Source of the DNA: Prorocentrum cordatum
Taxonomy: Eukaryota > Sar > Dinophyceae > Prorocentrales > Prorocentraceae
Assembly (NCBI GenBank): GCA_963575745.1
Contig: CAUYUJ010015940.1
Coordinates: 1 to 64,000, forward strand
DNA: 64,000 nt
Direction of reading: 5' to 3'
Part shown: in pieces, positions 28,890-41,616 of the stretch
Layout: the number at the start of each line of letters is the position of its first letter
Numbering within the stretch: the first letter of the stretch is position 1
Notes under the pieces: generated by a model
Database searches by the model: none
Seen by the model: only the letters and a program-made list of their open reading frames with translations
What the model was told of the DNA's origin: nothing
Translations under genes and position numbers: made by a program

Positions 28890-30130
28890 AAGGAGGCTCA
28901 CTACCGGTTCGAAGCCCTCCCCCTCCAGAAACCAGAAAACTGGAGGGGATCACTACCGGTTCGAAGCCCCCCCCCAAACCCCCCCATCTCGCCGCCGGCA
29001 GACGACTCCTGGGTCCCCAACACCGTCCTCACCACCGCCCTCACCGCTGTCCCCACCACCAGTCTCCACCACCACTGTCCCACTGTCCCCACTGTTCCCG
29101 CCAGTGTCCCCACTGTCCCCACCAGTGCCCCCCCCACAGTCGCACTGTCCCCACCGTCCCCACCACTGTTCCCACCACGGTCCCACTCTCCCCACTGTCC
29201 CCACCCCTGGCCGCTGTCCCACTGAGCTGTCCCACTGTTCGCAACACTGTCACACTGTCCCCACTGCCCCCATCACTGTCCCCACTGTACCACTGTCCCA
29301 CCACCGTCCTCACCACCGCCCTGACAAGTGTCCCCACCACCACCGTCCCCACCACTGTCCCACTGCCCCCACTCTCCCCACCACTGTCCCACTGTCCCCA
29401 CAAAACTGTCCCCACAATTAACCCCATTGTCCCCACCACTGTCCCACTGTCCCCACTGTTCCCACCACTGTCTCACTGTCCCTACCAGTGCCCCCCCCCG
29501 TGTCTCACTGTCCCCACTGTCCCCACCACTCTCCCCACCACGGTCCCACTGTTCCCACTGTCCCCACCGCTGTCCCACTGTGCTGTCCCAGTGTCCCCAC
29601 TGTCCCCACCACTGTCCCACTGTTCCTACTGTCCCCACCGCTGTCCCACTGTGCTGTCCCACTGTCCCCACTGTCCAGACTGTCCCCACCACTGTCCCAC
29701 TGTCCCCACTGTCCCCACCACTCTCCCCACTGAACCACTGTCCCATTGTCCCACCACCGTCCTCACCACCGCTGTCACTACGATCCCCACCATTACCGAC
29801 CCCACCACTGTCCCACTGTCCCCACTCTCCCACCACTGTCCCCGCTGTCCCCACTGTCCCCACACCGCTGTCCCCACCATCACCGTCCCCACCACTGTCC
29901 CACTGTCCCCACCACTGTCCCACTGTCCCCACACCACTGTCCCCACCACCGCCGTCCCCACCACTGTCCCACTATCCCCACCGCTGTCCCACTGTGCCGA
30001 GGAGCGGGAATCGTTTGCCAGCGACGAGGGGGGGGGTCGAAACGGTAGTGACCCCCCGCCCCCTTTCATGATGGATTGGGGGGGAGGGGGGGGTCGAATC
30101 GGTAGTGACCCCCCCCCAGTGTTCGAGGGG
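28890..30130. repeat. Region bounded by inverted copies of a CACTACCGGTTCGAA motif
   Basis: TCACTACCGGTTCGAAGCCC occurs twice near 28897 and 28950. Its reverse-complement form (GTCGAAACGGTAGTGACCCC, GTCGAATCGGTAGTGACCCC) occurs twice near 30036 and 30093. These pairs enclose the CCCCACTGT minisatellite. Confidence 0.75.
29020..29998 (+). repeat. CCCCACTGT/CCCCACCACTGT minisatellite
   Basis: Nearly 1 kb of 9- and 12-bp units (CCCCACTGT, CCCCACCACTGT, CCCACTGT) in irregular order. The TVPTVPTTVPLSPLS-like frame is open because the units contain no stops. Confidence 0.92.
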
Positions 30131-30207
30131 GGGGGGAGGGCGACGGGTTGGGAACCCCCAGTGACCCCCCCCGGTGTTCCGCCAGCAGCGGTAGAACACG
30201 CTCTTTC

Positions 30208-30278
<71 letters not shown>

Positions 30279-30331
30279 AGCAGCATAATCATCATCATCA
30301 TCGGCATCATCGTCATCATCATCATCATCAG

Positions 30332-30364
<33 letters not shown>

Positions 30365-31542
30365 TATCATCATAATCAGCAGCATCAGCATCAGCATCAT
30401 CAGCAACAGCATCACCACCACCACCATCAGCATCATCATTACCATCATCCTCATCATCATCAGCAGCATCATCATCGTCATCATCATCACCATCATCAGC
30501 ATCAGCATCAGCATCAACAACAACATCATCATCAGCAGCATCAGGATCAACATCAGCATCAGCATCATCACCATCATCATTATAAGTAGCATCCTCATCA
30601 TCATCAGCAGCAGCATCAGCATCAGCATCATCATAATCATCAACATCCTCATCATCGCCATCAGCATCATCATCATCATCATCATCATCATCCCCATCAT
30701 CATCATCAGCATCATTAGCATCCTCCTCACCAGCATCAGCATATTCATCATTATCCTGTGCTTCATCATCATCATCCTCCTCATCATCATCCGCATCCTC
30801 ATCATCCTCTGCATCATCGTCATCATCATCCTCATCATCACCATCAGCATCAGCAGCATCATCATAATCACCATTATCATCACCATCACCATCACCATCC
30901 CCATCACCCATCACCAAAAACTCATCACCCATGGTCGTCATAATCATCAGCAGAAATAGCTGAATCATCATCAGCAGCATTATCAAAATTGGCATCATCG
31001 CAGTCATCGTCATCGTCATCGTCATCAGCACAGTCAGCAGCATCATCAACATCATTATCATAATCATCATCATCGTCGTCATCATCATCACCATCATCAT
31101 GACGCCATGATCACCATCATCAGTATCATCACCGCCAGCATCAGCGTAATCCTCATCCTCATCATCAGCAGCATGGTTATCGGCGTCAGCATCATCCTCA
31201 TCATCGTCATCATCAGCATCATCATGATCATCACCATCATCATCGTCATCAGCAGCAGCAACAGCATTATCGTCAACCTGCCAGATCTTATATGTCCCCA
31301 TTCTCACCCTCGCCCTCCTCCTGCCCCTAATCATACATGTTTACATTCCCATCCGAATCCCCGTGCTCCACCTCCGCCTGATTGGTTTCCTCCCCCTACT
31401 CTTCTTCTCCGTATTCCTCTCGTTCCAGCTTCTCCCCGGTCTCGGCTCCGCCCCTCCGCGTCCGATGTCCCCACCGCTTCCTCATCCCCATCAGCCTCAT
31501 CATCGTCGTCAAACGACAGTCATCAAGATCATCAGTACCACC

Positions 31543-31612
<70 letters not shown>

Positions 31613-31806
31613 GCATCAGCATCATGATCATCATCATCACCATCATCATCATCAGCAGCAGCAGCATCATCTTCAGCATAATGATCAGCAGGAGCGTCAG
31701 CAACATATGCATAAGCATCATAACAAGCAGCAGCAGCATCATCAGAAGCATCATCAGTAGCACCATCATCGCCAGTCATCGTTACCACCATCATCACCAC
31801 AGCAAG

Positions 31807-31842
<36 letters not shown>

Positions 31843-32269
31843 AATCGGCGTGTTTAGCGTCATCCGCATACTCATCATGAGCAGCTTGATCAATGCCATC
31901 ATCACCAGCAGCATCACCATCACCATCACCATCAGCATCAGCATCACCATCACCATCATCATTGGAATTAGCATCCTCATCATCAGCATCAACATCATCA
32001 GCATCAGCAGCGTCAGCATCAGCATCATCAGCATCAGCAGCTTCATCTGCATCATCATCAACATCATCATCATCAGCATCATCAGCATCATCATCATCAG
32101 CCTCATCACCATCATCATCATCATCATCATCATCATCAGCATCATCATCATCATCATCATCAGCATCTTCATGTCAGATCTCATCTGGCGCTCCTCATCC
32201 CCGCCCTCCTCTTTCCCCGCATCTCACTCCTCCCCTTACTCACCCTTTCCCACGCAATCCCCTCCTCTT

Positions 32270-32414
32270 CCTACTCCTCCGCTTCCTCCTTCTCTTCCTC
32301 CTGCTCCTACTCCTGATCCTCCCGTTACTCCTCCCAGTCCAGCTCCTCCTCATTTTCGGATATGCCCCTCCTCGTCCTTCCTATCGGCCGCCTCCTCACC
32401 ATTAACAGCATCAG

Positions 32415-32415
<1 letters not shown>
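32270..32415 (+). repeat. ~120-bp module inside the (CAT)n domain, copy 1
   Basis: Shares CCGTTACTCCTCC, AATTTTCGGATATGCCCCTC/CATTTTCGGATATGCCCCTC and TATCGGCCGCCTCCT with the second copy at about 32745-32865. The shared tail is AACAGCA followed by CAT repeats. Confidence 0.85.
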
Positions 32416-32475
<60 letters not shown>

Positions 32476-32744
32476 GTTATCATCATCAACATCCTAATCC
32501 TCATCCTCATCCGAATCCTCATCCTCCTCATCATCAGCGGCATCAGCATCATGATCATCATCATCAGCAGCATCATCATCATTATCAGCATCACCACCAA
32601 TCACCAATCATCATCAGCATCAGCAGCAACATCCTCCTCATCATCACATAATCATCGTCATCATCAACCTCATAGCCACCACCATCATCATAACTTTCAT
32701 CCTCTTTCTCTTTCTCTTCCTCTTCCTCATCGTCAATCCTCTTC

Positions 32745-32865
32745 CTCTTTCTCTTCCTCCTCCTCCTGATCCTTCCGTTACTCCTCCTGGTCCAGCTCCT
32801 CCTAATTTTCGGATATGCCCCTCCTCGTCCTTCTTATCGGCCGCCTCCTTACGATTAACAGCACC
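32745..32865 (+). repeat. ~120-bp module inside the (CAT)n domain, copy 2
   Basis: Second copy of 32270-32415 with scattered substitutions, about 455 bp downstream. Confidence 0.85.
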
Positions 32866-33195
32866 ATCATCATCACCATCACCATCACCACCAAAATCAT
32901 CATCGTCATCATCGTCGTCATCCTCATCGTCATCAACATCGTCACCGCCATCATCATCACATCATCCGCAGCATGTTCAACATAATCGTTAGCAACGTCG
33001 TCACTATGATCGTAAACAATACTAACAAGTATCACCATCATCAGCAGCATCATCATCGTCAGCATCATCATCACCACCAGCAACGTCATCATCACCATCT
33101 GCACCATCATCATCATCAGTATCAGCATCATCATTATCAGCATCAGCATGAGCATCATCATCAGCATCATCAGTATCATCGTTGTAATCAACCTC

Positions 33196-34470
33196 GTCAT
33201 CATAAACACCCTCTCCCCCCTCCCCTTTACCCCTCACGCCCCCCTCCTTGACGCAGTCCTCGTTTTCGCCCTCCTAATACGTGTCATCCTCCCCCTAAGC
33301 TATTATCATGTTCCGCCTTGTCATCTCCACCCTCGTGCTCCGTGTCATCTTCATCATCGGATTGGTTATTCTCCCGCTCATGTTCTCTATCCTTCTCTGT
33401 CTCAGACGCGGAGATTTTGGCCATTTTTGTGTTGTGTAATAGCTCACGTGGAGTGTACATCTCCTTGGCCTGAAATGTAATCCCGGCATTTCCCTCTAGA
33501 TGCACGATCGAGTGCGTCATCTCGCGTGTATCCGGAGTGGATGTCGTCCCATGCCGCGGTCTGCTAATTGACCCTCTCCGCGTCTGGGATGCACTGCACT
33601 TCCTGCATTCGCCCGATCTGCCTCTCCTTTGTCATGATCCGCCCAGTTCCGCTTCTCCCCATGCCCCCGTGTTGCCCTCGCTATCGCATCGACCCGTCGA
33701 TGAAGTTGACGCCTTTCCGAACGGGAAGGCAACTCCATTGGTCGATCCGCACTACCATTGGCGGGACAACGACGCAGGCTCGCACCTGGATGAGAAGACT
33801 AAACTAGCCTGCCCCAAAAGACGGCCTGTTGGAGAAAGGCCAGCCCTCGAGTAGTTTGGAGCACCACGAGAGGAAATCGACTATGCCTGTGTGACAGGTA
33901 GTTGATCAACCACCCAACGCTAGCGCGCTTACAAGGTAAGGAGGGACCCGACGCCTACAGTTCAGCAATGCCCCCCCTGCACAATGCCCCTTGCTCTCTC
34001 CGCCCTTCTCCTACCCCAGACCATGGCCTTGCTCTGCTTAGCGTCGCTTCCCCATCGTGACTCTCCTAGCGGCACGGCCTGGCAATGGCATGGACGTCGT
34101 TATGCGAATTGACAAAATCTCCTCTGCGCTGGCAAGTGTTAGAGCAGTTTTACCTCTTGACTGAGGGAGTTGGAGGAGAAGAGGAAGAAGAGGAATAATA
34201 AAACGAAGAAGAACAAGAAGAAGGAGAAGAAGCGGGCACGCACGGGAAAGGGGGGGCAGACTGGATGCTGTTTCTTGCGCGCGATCCGATGACCATGCGA
34301 GGCTCGGCGCGAGCAGCGGCGGGCAGCCGGATGCTGTGAACAGCACAAAGAATCCCAAGAGGAGTTGGGCCCGAATCCCTACGATGCTCTCCAGATCCTG
34401 CTTCTCCTAGTCCTCTGCTGCCCCCTCCTCCTCCTCCTCCAGCCGCTTCAGCGGTCAGAACCAGACATGC
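33196..34470. other. No gene recognised
   Basis: A short plus frame (33537-33854, MDVVPCRGLLIDPL...) and antisense frames have no recognisable domain. A GAA/AGA-rich patch lies near 34165-34235. It may include the 5' end of LINE-C. Confidence 0.45.
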
Positions 34471-34474
34471 ACAC

Positions 34475-35647
34475 ATGCGGCTGCTGTACATGTCGGGGGA
34501 ACTCGTACGGTTTGCAGCGGGATGTTTTTCTCTCTCTGGGGCCTGCCCCACCCGTGCTGAGAGGAGCGGCGCGCGTCGTCCCGCGCCAGGACGGTGGCTT
34601 CTCGCCGTGACCGCCCTGGCGATGAACATCGGACAGGAATCAGGCATAGGCGCCGCCGCTCCTCCACCTCAGCGCTTCTGCATTTGCACGTTCAACCCCA
34701 TGTTTCTCACTGGTGCGACGAGGGCACAAGAGATGTCGGATGAGTTCGCCAACATGAGTGCAGTGATACTTCCAGGGACGAGCAGGCGCCAGACATCAGA
34801 TAGGAGACATAGCTGATTTGTGCTCACGTCACATTCGGAGGTGTCGTTCGGATGGGGCCGCGTGTCCAACAAGAGTTGCGGAGTCAGCATATTTCTTCAT
34901 CGCAAGCGTCTACCATGAAATGTTCTGAGGCGCATCTACCCACCACCTCCTCGTCTGGCAAGCCGATGTGGAACACTCCGATTAAAGTCAGGAATTTCAG
35001 ATATATTGCTGATTTGGCTCTATTTTCCAGTTGCCTCCTCGGGTGGCACGGGGAAGGCATCATATCGGTCGACGGTCCAGGCGACGATAACATTGACGCG
35101 CGCCATCGTCGAGACCGTAGGTTCCAGGTGCACGCCGATAGTTGGGGTCGATCTGAACGACCAACTCGGCTGCTCGAGAGATGACCAGTTCGACGGTGAA
35201 CTCACGATCAATATCGACCCCAACTCAAGGGACATGGACGACTCGACCGGCCTCATCGCTGCAGAAGAGGTGGGACTCGCAGGCAGACTACGGCAACAAT
35301 GTTGGGACTGTAAGATGATGGCCGTTAACACTTTCTACCAGGCTGGCGACACCTATTTTGGAGCAGGCGGGCACAGCTCGCGCATTGATTTTATCCACGC
35401 CCCAGTGGGACTACGGCCCTACGTCGTGTTTTGCAAAACTCTACCTGGGGCTGGACACAGGCTCCAGGCGATCAACACATTGGACACTCGAGACAATCGA
35501 CCCTTGTACATGGAGTTCCTATACACATTCGAAGCCACGGAACATAAGCGTCATACTTGGGACTTCGGTTGTATTATGAGTACGCTGCGAGGAGAAATAC
35601 ACTGCCGAAACGCGGTGGAATATATCGATACACCAACCCATACTTGA
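34475..35647 (+). pseudogene. LINE-C endonuclease domain, interrupted
   Basis: Plus-strand EEP endonuclease fragments of a second non-LTR type. FCICTFNPMFL holds the Asn motif. ILPGTSRR stands where an LQETR-like Glu motif is expected, so the Glu is not preserved. A stop at 34814-34816 interrupts, and FGWGRVSNKSCGVSIFLHRK and IADLALFSSCL are readable around 34840-35040. The frame from 35006 then gives VGVDLNDQLG (Asp/Asn), AVNTFYQAGDTYFG, SSRIDFIHAP, and TRDNRPLY at the SDH position with His replaced by Asn. With a stop and two catalytic substitutions it is dead as an endonuclease. Confidence 0.75.
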
Positions 35648-37886
35648 CATCGAAGAAGAAAACTTGATACGACTATGCAACCGACCGGCGACGGATGACT
35701 CTGGAATACGGTAACATCGCAGATCACGCAACGAGCCAAGGACGAATTCGAGAAGCCGCAGAGGTCGGGGACCCCGCAACCGTCACGACCACAGCATTGC
35801 ACACGACCACAGCATTGTACAACGGCTCGTACGTCGCTTAGCCCGCAGAGGTCGGGGACCCCGCAACCGTCGCTACTTCGTGGCCCGTGAGGAGAACTGT
35901 GAAGCGGAGGAGATCAAGACGTACCTGTTGAAACCAGCGACGAAAGGCGGCTTGGGGGCCACGGAGTGCAATCTCACGGGCGAGCTGGAGACACGATTCG
36001 ACCAGATGCACGTGGGGGAGGAGGCCACCCGAACGGACGACCAACGGTACAACGCGATGCAGTTCTCGGATCTGGATCAGGCGCAGACGGACCTAGACGG
36101 CATCATTCGGGAGCTTCGACGTTCTCTCAAACGTCGTGCCACCCATGGGTGGTCCATCCCGTCCGTGCTCTGGCTACTTCCGCTCGACGAGGGGAAGAGG
36201 ACGAAGTTCGACCGCGGCCGGCTCCGACACAGGCCTGCTACCGCCCAGGGCGTTCATGAGAGATTCGTCGACACCCTTGCGAGCTTGAGACGTTCACAGA
36301 GGGCGACCTTACTATTTGATATCTCGTCCTGCGTAGGACTGGACAAGCCCAACGACAAGACGGGCCCCGCTGGTCAAAGATGGATCCACCTCTTTTGTCC
36401 GATCGGCAAGTCATGGAACGCATATTCGTGGCATCGCGGTCGCAAAGTCAGGTCTCATCTCCCATGCTACTGCCACGGTGTTCCACGACACCGACGTCGA
36501 GAGGACGCTGTTTGTGTGTAGGCATGTGTTTCACGGCGTTTGCAAAGGCAAGGCCTATCACACGCTGTCAGAAACGAGGATGCGACCAATGCGCTCGCCA
36601 GCGTAAAAAGAGAGATCATCTTCGACACGATTGGAAACCTGTATGACCCAGAGGCCCGTCGTTTCCTCCAGCACTCGAGGACGATCCAAAGGGGCCTTTC
36701 AAATCGAGACGAGTTCGGGGCCCATTGCACTTCGGCCCTCGACGGGGGAGACGATGGGGCATCTAAATCCAGCTCGGGCGTTTCCCTATTACCACCAGAA
36801 GGGAATGGAACCGTTCCTGGCCTACCGCCATCAAGCCAGCTCGGCCCAGTATGCGCTGGCCCACAAGCCAGACGACCAGACCACGGATGCAGGCATCACC
36901 TTCTACGCCGACGATATCACGACGTGCGTCATCCCACGCTGGGGACCACCACCACACCCAGGGGCGGGGGGAAGCTGCTCATCTATTATACCTTGCCTCC
37001 GCCTGTAGCCGCCAGCTCTTTCACCACCTAAAGGAGATCGGGGCGCGCCTGAACGACGAAGAACGGGTTACTCTCGCAAAACTCTTCGGCCAGGGGAGTG
37101 TTCGTCAGCGTCGGCTTCTTCGCGGGGGTTCGATCCCGTATCCTGGGCAGTGTGGGCGCTTTCTGAGAATCTTGGGGGGTTGTCTTACCACTTCGGGCTC
37201 TTTGCAGGTGGAACGGTCCAAGAGGATCCAGGCGGGACGGACAGGACTAGGTTTCATCTCGTACTTCCTAGTACATGACGCTACCACGAGTATTGAACGC
37301 ATGTCGATCATCGCTTTCGTGCAGTCGGCCCTCCTGTCGAGCATGGACGGGCGACTCTCCGACGCATTTTATTCCTCGATGTCGGACCATATCATGTTCC
37401 GGCCGATGCGACGGGGACTGGGGGTCAGGGGCCTCTCCGAACAAGACGACGGCGAGCTACGACGCTTGTCTGCTCGACGTCTCTGGCTCTTCTGGAGAAT
37501 TCTAGCCACTACTCGGAAGCTTCAAGTTCGCAAGATCAAATGGTACCAGAGCTGGGCCCGTTTCCCATCATGTCACCGGCAAGTACGTGCCGCTAAATTG
37601 GGGAGTCTTGGGAACGACGACTCGATCGACGAAAACTGGCCCCTCCCCCCGAACTCGAAAACCCTGGGCCAAACACATACCTGCAGACTTGCAGTTCGCC
37701 GACGAGAGTTCGGAGGAGTTCCAGGAACAGGTGCCGTCAGACTTGCCCCTCCTGAAGCTGTTTTACTCTGATGATTGCGCTAAGTGGGTAGACATCGATT
37801 TCACAGCGTTCCGATCCCAATCCTGCCCCACCTCGATCCGACCCCCGAACGACGCGAATGCTAACCACATCGAGTCGGAGCCGGAA
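35648..37886 (+). pseudogene. LINE-C reverse transcriptase region, frameshifted
   Basis: Readable across at least three frames. LLFDISSCVGLDKPNDKTG and HGVPRHRRRED occur near 36300-36510; motif A-like NEDATNALASVKREIIFDT near 36573; motif B-like TMGHLNPARAFPYYH near 36751. An intact motif C, FYADDITTCV, starts at 36901. The thumb-like region follows from 37020 (FHHLKEIGARLN, LGFISYFLVHDATTSIERM, SALLSSMDGRLSDAFY). The left part stops in an acidic stretch (NHIESEPEVEVE) exactly at the LINE-B insertion; the continuation is at 45778. Confidence 0.75.
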
Positions 37887-37899
37887 GTGGAGGTGGAGG
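37887..37899 (+). repeat. 13-bp target-site duplication of LINE-B (left)
   Basis: GTGGAGGTGGAGG, identical to 45778-45790. On both sides it is read as VEVE in the LINE-C protein frame. Confidence 0.8.
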
Positions 37900-37944
37900 A
37901 GCCCACGCCTCAAGGAGGGATCCCCATCCAGCCGCACCGCTGCC

Positions 37945-40900
37945 CTATGCAGCGCGGGGCACGCCGCCAGCGGCCCGCGCTGGCCCATTCCTCAGATCAT
38001 CCTCTGAAGAGCCGATCTGGTTGCCGAAGTCGTCAAGGTGGAAGCTAGCGTCCAAAGGAACCGAGCCAGCGACGGCACCGCCGTCATGAGAAAGTGGCCC
38101 TCCGTCAGGAACGGGGCCAGCAGGAAGTGCATCGCTGTCTTCACTCTCAGAGGGAGCTACTCCAGCGTTTGCATTAACCATAGCGTAGATCTCCGCATGT
38201 CGATCATCCGGATCATCTGGGCATTCAAGAGAGACATCAGTGGCAAGAGCTTCAGACTGGGCCGTCGCGTAGTTGTCGCTCACCTCCCCCTCCACTTCCA
38301 GAAGAAGCGCCAAGGTGTCCTCATCGCTCTCCATAGACGCCTCTGCGCCGTTGTATGCCGCAGCCGCAGCCGCAGATGACAGGAGGGGGGCGCCGGCCAC
38401 ATCACCAAGAAGTACGTCATGACCATGAGCAGAACGCCCTGTGCCTTGGTCATCAACTTCGCCAGCACCACTAGGTAGTTCGTGTCCATCAGCCAGCTCA
38501 TCCTGCTGCCCATGAGGATGTGGGGCCACTGCAGGTAGTAGGGCCCCGCTCGCAGGGCTGGACGGCCAGGAGACTTGCACATGAGTAGTGAGCCCATTAA
38601 CCCGTGGGCGAGTAACATTTGATCCTTGAGCCTCCCGCTGAGAGTGTTGGTCAACTTCAGACCCAGTTTGGCTGTCAACTGCGCTGGCCGAACTCTGCAG
38701 CTCGAGGTGTAGACCGCCACTTTGATTGCCACCCAGAACGTTGCCAGGGTTCTGAAGCATCCAGATCACCAAGCCTCGCCGCTCGTCCGAAATATCAAAA
38801 TGCTCATTCAAGGAGTCTACAGCACGCGCCATCTGTCTGTCAGAGAGCAATTCTGAAGATCCCAAGACTATTCGTGCAGCAGACAAGGCTTCCCGCACCG
38901 CCGCAACCCAGCTTCGAAAACAATTGAAGGTATTTGCACTCGCCGTAGCAGAAGCCGGAGAGGTAGCTGCCTCCGTGGGCCCCGTGGGGGAATTGACCAT
39001 TGCAGGGCCAGCCATTGTCCGTCTCGCGGCTCCACCAACAGAACCATCTGGATAGGTAACCCCAAGCCCAGCTGCCGCCATTGTCTCGTTGAAGCCATCG
39101 TCGGAGTCGCTGGTAGATGAAGAAGCGTGCCGTTCATCAGGAGAGAGAGGCGAAGCGGGTGGCAGCCTGGAGGAAGAGGCCGTAGGATCAGACGGCCCAT
39201 CTGTGTCCACTCTCGAGCGGCGCACGGCAGCCTGAACTTGCGCTTCGAATTCCTCGTCCGTTAAGATTGGCCCAATGTGGTGAGAATATTCATCAGGTGG
39301 CGTCTCCATATCATTGCCATGTGGGGCCTCCATGTGCTCCATGTCCATGTCCGTGGGTTCAGGGTCGCCAGTGGAGTCGACGCTGCGGCTGTCCTCGTCG
39401 GGAATGTACAAGGCATCGGTGTCGACGCAGTCGCCCCCCTCTGGTGCGAGGTGCGGCAGGAGGTGCGCGATCGGGTTGAGTGAGAGCGGGGGCCCAGATG
39501 GGAAAACCTGTCGTATCCGCCGAGAGTCAGCCCGTTCTGCTTCATTCATGCGTGTCAAGTCAGCAGCCCAATCCCGCTGCCGAAGATGAACGAGGGCACG
39601 TTGCCGAAGGGTGCGGAGCCGCCGGTGATCATGAACTGGCCACGGTTGTCGGAGGTGCAGGCGCGCTTGTTCCCTGGGGGTAACTGACGAGTGCCAGCCA
39701 CTCATACACAATTCGATCGCCGTATTCCAGCGCTCCGAGGCGCATGCCAAGGCTCCCAGGGCCCCGCTCGACGAAGTGGAGCAAAGTGATCGAAAGACAC
39801 TGTAACGTAATACGTCTGCCACATATGGAACACACCATTCCATCCATTGCTGGAAGTCAGACCCAGAGCAGGAAAGATAAAGCGAAGGCAACCACTGCTC
39901 TGCCCATCGTGATATAGCATCCATCAGCAGCCGTCGCCGATGTCCTTGATCTCCATGCACTCCATGCGGAACATGCCGCATCACTTGGTCCTGAGCAAAG
40001 AGTGGGTCCTGCTCCAGTGGGACACCACAAGACGGCGGAAGCCATTCAGCAATCGCACGAGTACTCCTGGCAGGGCACAATGTCTCATTCACTGTATCAG
40101 GCAAGCCAGGGTGTACAGCGAGGTGCGCCTGCAGATGAGGCCAGCAATGTAAGCGCAAGTGTTCGTCTGCAGCTTGCCTCAATGCCACCACTCGCGTGGA
40201 GTCGTCCGTGTCCCACGTTGTCGATAGGTGAAGGTGTAGTCGGGTCCTTCCAACTGACGAGCTGTGCCACGCAGCATGGCACATGCTGGAGCCGAGGTTG
40301 CACCTCTCCTGCATCGTCGCGACAGGGGTAGCGAACAGCCCACAGAACGCCCAGTATTGGAACACACTGCTGGAGAACTCTGTCCCCCATTGCATCCAGT
40401 CATCGAAGTCACTGCAGCCGTTGGGCTCCAAGAAGAGCGAGGGGGCCCAGTTCCGCGCCCAAGATTCAAGCAGCGCAGTGAACTGTTCCAACCTACGCAG
40501 CATGATAGGACCAATTCCATTCGGCAGTATAGCAAAGAACCTGACCTCGCCAAACGAGTCGGGATAACGCACTCGATGCGGTAGAGTGTCGTGAAGGAAG
40601 CGGCGTCCGATTGGGAGCATGTCGAGCAGGTTGATGCCACGTGGGTGCTCGACCGAGCGTACTTTTAGACAAATAGCAGGCGGGTGATTGGCTGGCTCCG
40701 GCGGGCGGCGCGTGATCCTGGCACGCCCAGCCAGAGGCGAAGCCAGCGCACGTGTCCGCACTGCGCCCCTCAATGCAGTGAGAAGCCGCTCGGGAGGGAC
40801 GCGGTGCAAGTGCCGAAGACCATGATACGCGATAGTGGCAAGATGCGTATTCATCAAACCTTCATCGAAAAGGCCGCGGAGACCCCATCGATCATGAACA

Positions 40901-41616
40901 TCCGCAGGCAAGTGACGGCGTCCGCCAGACTTAACCATGGCGAGTCCCCATGCAAGCCCGCGACATTCCCAGTAGCGTGCTAAGTCGTCACGTTCGTCGC
41001 AACACCCGAACAAGCACCGCTTGACACCAGACGCAGATGGGATGCGAGCCGAGGTTAGCCATCCTCCACAGAACGCACGAATAATGCTGGTGGACCAGGC
41101 AACAGGGTATGACGACAACTTCTTGCGGAGGGCGTCCCAGTCCAGCGCCTTGATCTCGTTGCCGAGCTGCGGGAACCACTTGCTCCACCGTTTGATGGGC
41201 GTGGTGGCCAAGGGCGAGGTGTAAGTGGACTGCAACGGCTGATGAGCACCGAGGTACTCAGATGAGAACGCGTGGTACGCAATCCGCTGGGCTCGCCTTT
41301 TGATTGAATCGTCCCCGATCAGTGCGTGGTGGACAGCCACAGCACCTGAGGACGCAGAGACCTTGCAAGCGTCCGATAGAAACTCGACGAAAGACGGTAA
41401 CCGCCAGAATGAGGGCGAAAGTCCGCTGCAAAGGTCAGCCAAGACGCGCTCATCAATCCATCTCGATGATGCTCTTTTCAGGTAAGCCAAGCAGGAAGCG
41501 TGCTCAGGATGCGTGACAATCCCAGATCGGATGAGCGCGGACTTCGCAGATATAGCCATGCACCGTAGACGCGGCCCACCCCAAGCGCCAAGAGAATGAA
41601 AGTCAACCTGCCTCAA
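37945..41616 (-). pseudogene. LINE-B ORF2 C-terminal region: knuckle, duplicated domain, long acidic tail
   Basis: An open stretch of ~1220 codons, shifted by one base from the RT frame at 41603-41616. Its start has no ATG and aligns with the region after RT motif E in LINE-A, so it is a continuation and not a new gene. A knuckle lies at residues 201-218 (CLFGC...RYWEC): Cys residues match LINE-A but the His is Arg. Residues ~386-492 and ~571-683 are two copies of one domain (WARNWAPSLFLEP/WAEQWLPSLYLSC; DDWMQW/QQWMEW; AWHSSSVGRTRLHLHL/GWHSSVTPREQARLHL). The last ~500 residues are acidic, Ser/Ala/Pro-rich and low in structure. LINE-A has no counterpart after its knuckle. The frame has no internal stop over 3.6 kb, so it decayed recently or is conserved. 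Confidence 0.7.

Larger units (their letters stand above)
30205..33195 (+). repeat. ~3-kb (CAT)n microsatellite domain
   Basis: CAT/CAG/CAA triplets dominate, with the ATC phase always on the plus strand. Islands of other sequence sit near 31290-31510, 32170-32400 and 32700-32870. Poly-His, poly-Ser, poly-Ile and, on minus, poly-Asp/Met frames are artefacts. Confidence 0.95.

Noticed and set aside
28736-30589. 617-codon plus frame (Pro/Thr/Val then poly-His)
   Set aside because: Spans the CCCCACTGT minisatellite and (CAT)n; no stops because of repeat composition.
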